Of a DNA stretch of 64,000 bases, positions 25,377-32,295 are shown piece after piece. Location: contig CAZUGO010000100.1 of NCBI GenBank assembly GCA_964619935.1, positions 1 to 64,000 on the forward strand, in the 5' to 3' direction. This DNA comes from CAZUGO01 sp964619935 (GTDB taxonomy: Bacteria; Planctomycetota; Phycisphaerae; UBA1845; CAIVHJ01). Within the stretch, counting starts at the first letter, position 1, and every line of letters begins with the position of its first letter. Both the position numbers and the translations under genes were made by a program. Below the pieces are notes generated by a model, which saw only the letters and a program-made list of their open reading frames with translations, made no database searches and was not told the DNA's origin.

Positions 25377-26402
25377 ATGGTTGCTCGTGTTGCGGCGGTG
25401 CTCGTATTCGTTTCAGCCACTTCTGTTCTTGCTGATGTTTACACATATGAATGTGACTCCGTGCCAGGGGGCGCTGGCTGGGATTTGTTTGTCATGAGCT
25501 GTGAGGGCGAAGAATGGGTCGAATCTGGTCACCTGTTCCAGAATGTTCTGGAGTGTGCCGAGTTTCCAGGCTTTGGTGCCGTGATCGATTATTTTCACGA
25601 CATTGATGCGCTGTCCGATGCGACTGATTGGTTCATCGAATGGCGAATGGAAACAACAGGGGTAAGCGAGGAAATCCCTTGGGTGGCACCTGCTAACCTT
25701 ACCGTGACTGATGGCAATGGCTTCATTTACCACTTCACTATTGCTGACGACCGCGTGCGACTCATTGTCGGCTTCCAGCTCACGCACTATGTCGAACTCA
25801 CACCCGGCATCCATACCTATCGTTTGGAGGTGTCCGGCATGAATCTTGATGAAGTGTTCACTGCTTACATCGATGGGACTGTCATTGCTTCCGGCGATCC
25901 AGCTACCCCCCTGTTCAACCCGCCATACCAGGCGGTCGTAGCCATGCGGGCAAAGTCGAAACTCGTCCCCAGCACGACAACCTGGGACTACATCCGCTGG
26001 GGCGACATTCCCGAAAACGGCAGTGGCGATTTCAACAGCGATGGGATAATAAGCACTCATGACTTGCCGTTTTTCCAAGGATGTCTCGAAACAGAGTCGG
26101 GCAATTGGGTGGGCTGTGCCTGGGCGGACTTCAGCGCTGACGGTGACGTTGACTGTGAAGACGCAGGAGCATTCCAATTGGCGTGGTCTGGCGCAGGCGA
26201 TGTCCCTGGTTTCGAAGAATGTGCCGCTGTCTTCTGTGAGCAAGACTTGAATGGCAACAGCGTTGTGAACGCCCCAGATCTCGCCATTGTTCTCGGGGCA
26301 TGGGGACCAAACCCAGGACACGCGGCGGATCTCAATGGCGACGACACCGTGGACGCTGCCGACTTGGCGTCACTTCTAGGCGCATGGGGGCCGTGCCCAT
26401 AA
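25377..26402 (+). CDS. Secreted protein with dockerin-like C-terminal repeats
   Basis: 341 residues. The signal peptide ends near SVLADVY. Residues about 20-215 look like a beta-rich sugar-binding-like or LamG-like fold (IEWRMETTGVSEEIPW, then HTYRLEVSGM and YIDGTVIASGD), but I cannot name the family. A degenerate EF-type loop (GDFNSDGIISTHDLPFF) is near residue 217. The last 55 residues form two dockerin-like repeats, DLNGNSVVNAPDLAIVLGAWG and a second ending in GAWGPCP, as in the protein at 2156-3019. Base composition is AT-richer than the surroundings. It is probably exported and surface-associated. Confidence 0.75.
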   Translation: MVARVAAVLVFVSATSVLADVYTYECDSVPGGAGWDLFVMSCEGEEWVESGHLFQNVLECAEFPGFGAVIDYFHDIDALSDATDWFIEWRMETTGVSEEIPWVAPANLTVTDGNGFIYHFTIADDRVRLIVGFQLTHYVELTPGIHTYRLEVSGMNLDEVFTAYIDGTVIASGDPATPLFNPPYQAVVAMRAKSKLVPSTTTWDYIRWGDIPENGSGDFNSDGIISTHDLPFFQGCLETESGNWVGCAWADFSADGDVDCEDAGAFQLAWSGAGDVPGFEECAAVFCEQDLNGNSVVNAPDLAIVLGAWGPNPGHAADLNGDDTVDAADLASLLGAWGPCP

Positions 26403-26752
26403 GTGGATAATGGTGCATTGACCATGTGGGCGACTCTGGGGGCATTGGGTAGCATCAAATCGGCGTGCTACCGTCTTGGTGCATCTTGCGGACCGAAGCG
26501 CAGGCGGCGAATGTGTTTTCATCTCTCAGTGCGCTGGGGCGCTGGGAGTTAAGACTAGCCCTATCGAGCATAGCAATGTCACTTCTCCACGCCTTCGGTG
26601 GGGAGATTCTCGCATAGCGCTGCGTCATATTGCGCAGACCGCCCCGCCAAACCGCCACGCCGTAATGCTCAGCAAGCTGCTGATAGGTCCGGTTCACCTC
26701 CCCGGGGAATTGCAGCTGCAATTCGAGCATCTGTTCCCGAAGAACGTTGGCC
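26403..26752. other. Spacer with a degraded minus-strand frame
   Basis: No intact gene. A minus-strand frame (26752 down to 26455) encodes LREQMLELQLQFPGEVN, then LAEHYGVAVW and GGLRNMTQRYARISPP. The last block faintly recalls the C-terminal tyrosine region of tyrosine recombinases (RYAHLSP-like). The similarity is too weak to name it. The frame then runs into the flagellin fragment in antisense. Confidence 0.25.
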
Positions 26753-26844
26753 AGAACGGCAACACCGGCCGGTTCCTCGATCACGGGCAGGACGTCGAGG
26801 CCTTGATCAACGGCACCCGCACCCTGGGTGACGGCCTCAAGGCC
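26753..26844 (+). pseudogene. Fragment of the flagellin gene (exact copy of 22593-22684)
   Basis: 92 bp identical to the flagellin gene and in the same orientation. It encodes the stretch from NGNTGRFLDH to TLGDGLKA. It has no flagellin sequence on either side. At 26844 it joins the second copy of the YcaC-type fragment, a junction equivalent to deleting 22685-23467 of the intact locus. Confidence 0.9.
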
Positions 26845-26910
26845 CGGAACGAGCGGTCCGTTCGGGCCGTGTCGGGACTCGCGGTCAGGACTTCAATGAC
26901 CAGCATTGGT
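26844..26910 (-). pseudogene. Second YcaC-type fragment and right direct repeat
   Basis: Read on the minus strand it begins MLVIEVLTASP and stops matching after RTDRSFR. It shares the frameshifted reading with the copy at 23468-23534, so duplication followed decay of the hydrolase gene. Confidence 0.8.
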
Positions 26911-26952
26911 CCTCCCCGCCGCCCGGCGGCAGCGCGCGGATCGCAAGCCGCT

Positions 26953-27819
26953 TCACGGCGCGGCCTCTGCGGCGGCGACCGTGAAGGCGTTCTTGTAGCG
27001 GGTCAGCAGTCGTAGATACCACAGGAAAAACACCAGCGTCGGAATGAGCAGCAGACACACGGCGCCACCGGCCAGCGGTAGCAGCGCCGAGGTCGCTGAC
27101 CCGCCGGGCCTCACTTGCATGGTGACCCCGCCTCTGGTGACCGTCGCCGGACCGGTGGGCCCGGCCGCGCCGGCGAAGACCAGCACGGCGACGACCAGCC
27201 CCAGCAGCACCATGGCGGCCAGGCAGATGGCCGTGCCCCACATCACCGTGCGGGTGGATCGAGCCAGTCGATCGTCGGGAATCCGCAGGGCGAATCGCCG
27301 GAGGTAAACCAGTTCTCCGAAATGGGCCACCACCCCGGTCAGCGACAGCAACCCGCCGATCACCGCCAGCGGCAGTCGCCAATCACTGGAGTTCGAGGCC
27401 TGCTGGCATCCGCTGCCCGCCAGTCCCAGGACGGCACACCAGCGGATGGCCTTTCGCCAGGTGACGGTGTCCTCGCGCAGCGAGATGCGCGGTTCCTGGG
27501 CGGTGATCAGGAACGAGGCCCACACCCCCAGGGCCCCGCCGCCCAGGGCGACCAGGATCTGGATCTCCGGCGGCAGGCCCAGGCTCACCACGACCCCCGC
27601 AAGGATGCCCAGGAGAATGACCAGGATGATGTTCCAACGTTTCAGGATGACGCCGCGGCGCACAGTGTGGAGCCACTGCGGATCCGCATGCTTGAGCAGC
27701 GTGCCGCGTAGCGACTGGGCTACCGACGTGCCGCACTCCGGGCAGCGGCCCCCCGGATGCAGGCCCTGCAGGTTGTAGCCGCAATGCTGACACAGGATCT
27801 CGGTTGCGTCGCTATTCAT
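26953..27819 (-). CDS. Zinc-ribbon multi-pass membrane protein
   Basis: 288 residues from the ATG at 27819, with a GGGGGG stretch upstream. The N-terminus is a zinc ribbon: C10, C13, C26 and C29 in the pattern CQHCGYNLQG...CPEC. Four or more hydrophobic segments follow (near residues 63-83, 88-106, 150-170, 190-220 and 250-272). Such ribbon-plus-membrane proteins are common in planctomycetes and their function is unknown to me. It shows no sequence link to the neighbouring genes. The 5' leader contains a 7-bp hairpin at 27858-27874. Confidence 0.7.
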   Translation of the reverse strand: MNSDATEILCQHCGYNLQGLHPGGRCPECGTSVAQSLRGTLLKHADPQWLHTVRRGVILKRWNIILVILLGILAGVVVSLGLPPEIQILVALGGGALGVWASFLITAQEPRISLREDTVTWRKAIRWCAVLGLAGSGCQQASNSSDWRLPLAVIGGLLSLTGVVAHFGELVYLRRFALRIPDDRLARSTRTVMWGTAICLAAMVLLGLVVAVLVFAGAAGPTGPATVTRGGVTMQVRPGGSATSALLPLAGGAVCLLLIPTLVFFLWYLRLLTRYKNAFTVAAAEAAP

Positions 27820-28120
27820 GGGCAAGCCCCCCGGCGGGCAGCATACGAAATCTCGGCCGGGAGGCAACCTCCCGAGCGGCAAGCAATCGAGACGCTCCCG
27901 GCGAGCTGCCCGATTCCCGGATGGCCTCGCTGCCTCGACACCACAATATCGTCCGCCAGCCGTAACCGAGGCCGCCTGCGGCGGCCCGCCTGGGCTCCGG
28001 GCCATCTCAACGCCGACCCACCGTGCGGCGCTGGAGCGGGCGGCACCTGCTGCCCGAGGCGGCGGGGGGGGATCCCGCCTGGTGCTGAGCCCGACAGCCT
28101 GGAGAGCCGATTTTGAGAAA
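27820..28120. other. Hairpin-rich spacer
   Basis: No gene. Perfect hairpins are CGGGAGG/CCTCCCG with a CAA loop (27858-27874) and GGCCGCC/GGCGGCC with a TGC loop (27970-27986). An 8-G run lies near 28064-28071. Together with the array that follows, the 709-bp gap between 27819 and 28529 is the most structured non-coding stretch of the window. Confidence 0.4.
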
Positions 28121-28274
28121 AAATGGTGGTACCAAATGATCCAAATGGTGATACCAGAATAGTCAAACCGTGGTACCAGATGATATAAATGGTGGTACCA
28201 ATTGCTATAAATGGTGGTACGGTTTGACTAAAATGGTATCTTCATTTGGCCTTTGTGGGGGTATCGATGCAACT
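28121..28274. repeat. Iteron-like array, exact 22-bp period, 6-7 units
   Basis: Units start at 28121, 28143, 28165, 28187, 28209 and 28231, each 22 bp apart; a degenerate seventh is at 28253. The consensus is AAATGGTGGTACCA followed by 8 variable bases. TGGTACCA is itself a palindrome. 22 is not a multiple of three, so the array is not coding repeats. It is AT-rich inside a GC-rich spacer. A 22-bp spacing places the cores on the same face of the helix, as in iterons and multi-site operators. Confidence 0.85.
28141..28249. repeat. 30-bp imperfect inverted repeat spanning the array
   Basis: The left arm (28141-28170) and right arm (28220-28249) pair at 25 of 30 positions, including a perfect 10-bp core AGTCAAACCG (28161-28170) and CGGTTTGACT (28220-28229). 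The 49-nt loop holds two TGGTACCA palindromes. A single strand or RNA could form a long stem topped by further hairpins. Confidence 0.8.
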
Positions 28275-28332
28275 GTGCTGCCCCGCGGGCCGGCATGCCG
28301 GGCGTGCCTGGAGGGGTTGGCCTGCCCCTGGC

Positions 28333-28418
28333 GGGTGGCACGCCCGCGAGGGTAACCACGCGGCTTTCAGAGGGATCCTGTGCTGCGCGCAGGCCCGCGA
28401 CGCGTGAGCGTGCCACCC
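28333..28418. repeat. 11-bp inverted repeat in the sigma-factor upstream region
   Basis: GGGTGGCACGC (28333-28343) and GCGTGCCACCC (28408-28418) are perfect reverse complements, 64 bp apart. The arms resemble dispersed intergenic repeats. TATATATA follows at 28434-28441. Confidence 0.5.
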
Positions 28419-28528
28419 GGGCGCTGGCCCCGCATATATATAGGTAATGTAGTGTTGCCGCTCAGCGGCTCCGGGTTGGCGGGATCTCCTGGCCGCCTGC
28501 ATGGGGCGATCACCCTGAGCGCCGTATA

Positions 28529-29314
28529 ATGAAATCCAGTGGGAGCCCAGGTGCGGGGCCTGGAAATGGGCTCATCGGGCGGAACCCCAGCCACCCGGGG
28601 AGCGTCCAACTGAATGGAGCAGCCGCGTTGCCGTCGGGATCGGAGAACATCTGCATTGAGGACGCAGCGCTGGTGCGCCGTATTCAGGAGGGTGACGTTT
28701 CGGGATTCGAACAGTTGGTCGGCAAGTACCAGGACCGGGTCTACAACCTGTGCCTGCGGATGGTCGGCCATTCCGAGAGTGCCCGGGACCTGGCGCAAGA
28801 GACGTTCATCAAGGCTTTTGAGGCGATCGGACGCTTCGAGCACAAGAGCGGGTTTTATACCTGGCTGTTTCGGATCGCGGTGAACCTGTCGTTGTCGCAG
28901 CGCCGCAGGGACGGCCGGACCCGGGTCTACTCCTTGTCGGGTGAGTCGGAGGATCCCAACGGGACGGTTGAGGTTCTGGGAACGCAGGCCGAGCGGTTGG
29001 GCGGCCGGGTGGATACCGATCGTTTGGAACCCGCCGAGCACGTCCGGCTGCGCGAGACGCGCCAGGCGGTCAGGGATGCCTTGATGCAGCTCGATGAACA
29101 GCAGCGGGTCATGGTTGTGCTGCGGGACATCGAGGAGTTGGATTATCAGGCGATCGCCGAAGTACTGAATTTGCCTCTTGGCACGGTCCGGTCACGATTG
29201 CATCGTGCCCGGTTGGCGCTGAAGGAACTGCTGGAGCCGCTGATGAGTGCCGGTGACGACCCCAGCCGGCTGAGGGACGAAGAAGCTCATCGCGGCCGGA
29301 TGGGATCAGGATGA
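28529..29314 (+). CDS. ECF-type RNA polymerase sigma factor
   Basis: Up to 261 residues. Region sigma-2 is at about 45-115 (FEQLVGKYQDRVYNLCLRMVG, ARDLAQETFIKAFEAI, FYTWLFRIAVNLSLSQRR) and region sigma-4 at about 175-235 (LDEQQRVMVVLRDIEELDY, LNLPLGTVRSRLHRAR). It directs RNA polymerase to a regulon that cannot be read from the sequence. The start is uncertain. The first ATG (28529) overlaps a perfect TATAAT (28525-28530), and the first 33 residues are low-complexity. A TTG at 28628 with GGAG 8 nt upstream is a plausible true start. Its stop overlaps the ATG of the anti-sigma gene. Confidence 0.92.
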   Translation: MKSSGSPGAGPGNGLIGRNPSHPGSVQLNGAAALPSGSENICIEDAALVRRIQEGDVSGFEQLVGKYQDRVYNLCLRMVGHSESARDLAQETFIKAFEAIGRFEHKSGFYTWLFRIAVNLSLSQRRRDGRTRVYSLSGESEDPNGTVEVLGTQAERLGGRVDTDRLEPAEHVRLRETRQAVRDALMQLDEQQRVMVVLRDIEELDYQAIAEVLNLPLGTVRSRLHRARLALKELLEPLMSAGDDPSRLRDEEAHRGRMGSG

Positions 29315-30936
29315 TGGATCCAGATGGACTCGATGGAATCGGTGAGCTGCTCTCGGCCTACCTCGACGGTGAGTTGGACGAGGCCACCCGGGAGCAAGTC
29401 GCCGCCTATCTGAAGGAAAACGCCTCGGCGGCGCAGCAGTTGGAAGCACTGCGCGCGGCGGTGGCCATGCTTCAGGTGTTGCCGCGGGAAGCGGCCCCGC
29501 CGGAACTGCTGGAGGACGTGATGGCCGCCGCCGAGCGCCAGGCCCTGGTCGGTGGTGCGCCCCGGGGCCGATTCGCCAGACCGCGCCTGGTGTCGGCCGC
29601 TGCGGTGATCTGCGTGCTGGTCACGATGGGCGGTTCGTACATCGTCTGGCAGGGCCTGTCGCCGCGCCGGTCCCAGGTGGTCGAATCGCCACCAGCGATG
29701 GCCGGCAACGCCAAAGCCATTCCCGAGGTGCTCGACGGTGTGGCTGTCGGGCAAGCCGTCAATGACGCGCCCTTCAGGGCGAAAGCGCCCGCACCGCCGG
29801 CCCCCTCGCGGGTCAGCGGAACGGTGACCAAGGGGCCGGAGGTCCGGGCCGCGCCGTCCGCCCCAGGCCCGTCGGGCGCTGCGGGCGGATCGGCCGTTGG
29901 GGATGTCGACGTCCTTAGTGAATTGAAGCCCGCCGATGAGGTCGTGGTCCTGTTGGAAGGCGCCGACCTGAAGGAGCTGTCGGAATTGAACAGGTCCTCT
30001 CTGGCGCCGCCTGCCACTGGGGAGGCAGCGGCCGGCGGGCAATTCTCCAATGCCCCGATCGAGTTGACCGTCAGTTTCACCACGGCGGATACCCGTGATC
30101 AGTTTGCCCGCGAGGCCGATTCGTACCTGTCGGCCAATGCCATTCTCAATGCGGCCGACCCACAACAGCGGGCCCAACTGATCGAGCCGGAGGTGCAATC
30201 GTATTACTATGCGAGCAGCGCTTCGGGCACGGCCGATCAGCGGGTCAACCGGCAATACCTGATCAATGCCCCGCCCGAGCAGTTGGGTGAGTTGCTGACC
30301 CGGGCCCAGGCGGGGCAGTCGGCGGCCCGCCCCGAAGTTCAGTTGCGGGTCGGCAATGCAACGTACCGGGCCGACCGGGCCGCGGAGGCGGCCCAGCAAC
30401 TGAGTGCCGGGGCGCTGGCGTTTGACCGCGTGGCGGCCGACGACTTATTGCTCGACACCACGTTGGCGCCGCCGCCGGCAGCGCCTGAAGCCTGGGAACA
30501 GTTCTACCGGCAACTGGGTGCGGGCGGATCTACCGGCGCGACGCGGGCCGAGCGCGACGCCCACAAGGTCGAGGGTGAATCGAGCGACGATGTCCAGGAA
30601 CCCGCCGAGCCGGCCGCGGTCGCCGAAGGTCCCGAGATCGCCGGATTACCGGTCAGCGGCGGTTCGGAGCCGCACCAGGTGAATGCCCGCCGGCGGATCG
30701 TCGGGTCGTCGGACAGCGACGCGCCGCCCGCACCTGGTGGGCTGGGCAAGTCCGCTTCCAGACCATCGGCCTTCGCGAGCCAGCAGCCGCAGCAGCGCTC
30801 GGCCGCGGCCGACGTGCGCGGCAACGTGTTGTTCGTGTTGAACTTGACCGTGCAATCCGCGGTGCTCGGCGTGCCGATGCCCGAGTCGGTGCCGGCGACC
30901 CAGCCGGCACTCAAGACCATGCCGCGCGACGATTAG
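29311..30936 (+). CDS. Membrane-anchored anti-sigma factor
   Basis: 541 residues, coupled to the sigma gene by ATGA. Residues about 8-55 resemble the anti-sigma domain helix pair (GELLSAYLDGELDEATREQV), but the zinc-binding HxxxCxxC of ZAS-type factors is missing. One transmembrane helix is at about 92-112. The 420-residue outer part is proline/alanine-rich with a middle domain (residues about 245-400) containing FTTADTRDQFAREADSYL and RQYLINAPPEQLGELLTR. That domain might sense an envelope signal or be cut during regulated proteolysis (inference). The sigma/anti-sigma assignment rests on gene pairing, membrane topology and the N-terminal helix pattern. Confidence 0.78.
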   Translation: MMDPDGLDGIGELLSAYLDGELDEATREQVAAYLKENASAAQQLEALRAAVAMLQVLPREAAPPELLEDVMAAAERQALVGGAPRGRFARPRLVSAAAVICVLVTMGGSYIVWQGLSPRRSQVVESPPAMAGNAKAIPEVLDGVAVGQAVNDAPFRAKAPAPPAPSRVSGTVTKGPEVRAAPSAPGPSGAAGGSAVGDVDVLSELKPADEVVVLLEGADLKELSELNRSSLAPPATGEAAAGGQFSNAPIELTVSFTTADTRDQFAREADSYLSANAILNAADPQQRAQLIEPEVQSYYYASSASGTADQRVNRQYLINAPPEQLGELLTRAQAGQSAARPEVQLRVGNATYRADRAAEAAQQLSAGALAFDRVAADDLLLDTTLAPPPAAPEAWEQFYRQLGAGGSTGATRAERDAHKVEGESSDDVQEPAEPAAVAEGPEIAGLPVSGGSEPHQVNARRRIVGSSDSDAPPAPGGLGKSASRPSAFASQQPQQRSAAADVRGNVLFVLNLTVQSAVLGVPMPESVPATQPALKTMPRDD

Positions 30937-31032
30937 TAGCACCAGCCGCCCCTGCAGATTGACAGCCCCGGGACCTGCCGCGTAGACTCACGCCGCATGG
31001 TCAAACGCTGTGGGGACAACGGGCCTGCCGGT

Positions 31033-31578
31033 ATGAAACGAATCCAGATCATGGTCTGCGGCGTGGCGCTGTGCGGAACGGCAGGCTGTTTGTCCGGCCC
31101 GACGCCGGAATATGACGCCGAAGAAGCCTATCAGTTGCAACAGCCGGTCAATGCCATGCTCCTGACCATCGATCCGGCCCTGACCCAGCCGGTCAGCCTG
31201 GATGATGACGAGTTGCCCGACGGCCTGCAGGTCGTGCTGCAACCGACCGACGCCCAGGGCGAGCCCACCAAGATCGCCGGCCGCATCATGCTCGAACTGC
31301 ATACCTTCCGCCAGGCGTCAGCCGACCCCAAAGGAACCTTGATCCAACATTGGGAACTGCCGCTGGACCACGCCCGCGACCAGGAAACCTACTGGAACCG
31401 GGCCACCCGTACCTACGAATTCCCCCTGGCGGTCACCGCCACGGCGCTGCCGCCCGGACCCAAGTTCGTGATCCTGGCCCGCTACGCCAACCCCTGGAAC
31501 CAATTCCTGGAAGATGAAGCGGTCATCGACGTCAGCACCATGGTCGCTCAACTCAAGTCTGACGCCCGCGCGCCATAG
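31033..31578 (+). CDS. Putative lipoprotein of unknown function
   Basis: 181 residues from the ATG at 31033; the upstream in-frame codons add no signal-like sequence. The N-terminus is a lipoprotein signal with lipobox TAGC (Cys19). The rest is a beta-rich domain with LPDGLQVVLQPTDAQGEP, FRQASADPKG and FVILARYANPW. No family is recognised. It lies 97 bp after the anti-sigma gene and could be part of the same unit or its regulon. Confidence 0.7.
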   Translation: MKRIQIMVCGVALCGTAGCLSGPTPEYDAEEAYQLQQPVNAMLLTIDPALTQPVSLDDDELPDGLQVVLQPTDAQGEPTKIAGRIMLELHTFRQASADPKGTLIQHWELPLDHARDQETYWNRATRTYEFPLAVTATALPPGPKFVILARYANPWNQFLEDEAVIDVSTMVAQLKSDARAP

Positions 31579-31644
31579 GACCTGAAACCCCGCGGGCGAT
31601 TCTGGTCGCTTAACGGGTAAGTGACGAGCAGCAGTTGCCCAGGA

Positions 31645-31851
31645 TCAAACGGCAACTCCGTCGCCTTCGTCGTAGATGTTCTCTGAGGGATCAGCCCAAA
31701 AATCCAGAGTACCGGACGCCTCGACAATGTTCATTTGATCCCGCGTCGTCGGACCTGCTGGGCTGCTGATCGTAGAAGCGAGGCGGTCGTAGATGGTCTC
31801 GGTCTGAAATTCATCATCTTGCGAGTTTTCAGGTTTAACTCGGCTCGTCAT
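31645..31851 (-). CDS. Small acidic protein paired with a ribbon-helix-helix protein
   Basis: 68 residues; its ATG (31849-31851) lies inside the end of the upstream gene (17-bp overlap), so the two are translationally coupled. The C-terminus is strongly acidic (DFWADPSENIYDEGDG). The family is not recognised. The organisation (small DNA-binding protein first, small second protein) resembles a toxin-antitoxin-like or autoregulated pair, but no toxin fold can be seen. Confidence 0.5.
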   Translation of the reverse strand: MTSRVKPENSQDDEFQTETIYDRLASTISSPAGPTTRDQMNIVEASGTLDFWADPSENIYDEGDGVAV

Positions 31852-32068
31852 CGTTTGCTCCGTCCGCTTGTGGCGATTCTATCGTATTTGCTCCGAGCAC
31901 TTCTGTCACCGCTCGGTTCAACTGAATTCTAATCCACACGGATAGGTCCTGTTGCGAGTTCTTCGCTGCCAACTTGAATGCCCGCTTCTCGGCATCGGAA
32001 ACTCGAAGATCCAGTCTTCGCTTGCGCTTCTTCGTTGCCGGCAGCGGCGGTCTTCCCCTACGCTTCAT
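31835..32068 (-). CDS. Ribbon-helix-helix DNA-binding protein
   Basis: 77 residues from the ATG at 32068. A basic N-terminus (KRRGRPPLPATKKRKRRL) is followed by RLDLRVSDAEKRAFKLAAKN and LSVWIRIQLNRAV, the strand-helix-helix pattern of CopG/DUF1778-like dimeric DNA-binding proteins. They are known as antitoxins, plasmid copy-control and mobilisation regulators. There is no ribosome site; the promoter at 32076-32104 places the transcript start at or next to the ATG, which suggests a leaderless mRNA. Confidence 0.65.
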   Translation of the reverse strand: MKRRGRPPLPATKKRKRRLDLRVSDAEKRAFKLAAKNSQQDLSVWIRIQLNRAVTEVLGANTIESPQADGANDDEPS

Positions 32069-32075
32069 CGCCAAT

Positions 32076-32104
32076 ATTGTACACACAAGAATTATCGGCT
32101 TCAA
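32076..32104 (-). promoter_or_regulatory. Sigma-70-like promoter for the ribbon-helix-helix pair
   Basis: On the minus strand TTGAAG (32099-32104), exactly 17 bp, then TACAAT (32076-32081). The start codon begins 7 nt after the -10, consistent with a leaderless transcript. Confidence 0.6.
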
Positions 32105-32295
32105 TCCGGGATTCCCTTGGCTTTGCCGGTGCCGGTCGGCGGGTTCCGTCGAATCTTGGGACCGGCGTTTGGACAGCCCGTCCGGCATGGATTACGATCG
32201 CCGCTTTGCGGGTCCAGGGCTGAGGGCGAGTGCCCGGGCGGCGGACGTCGCGGCGGTCGCGTCGTGGCGCGGGTGCCGCCGAACGGTGACCGATC

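Noticed and set aside
26476..27015. A 179-codon plus-strand frame that reads through the flagellin fragment in the flagellin frame
   Set aside because: Only the 31 flagellin codons are meaningful. The rest crosses the reverse strand of the hydrolase fragment and of the zinc-ribbon gene, with no start signal, so it is recorded as a pseudogene fragment and not a gene.
28121..28274. Reading the 22-bp array as a CRISPR array
   Set aside because: Units are only 22 bp with 8-bp variable parts, far too short for repeat plus spacer, and no cas gene is in the window.
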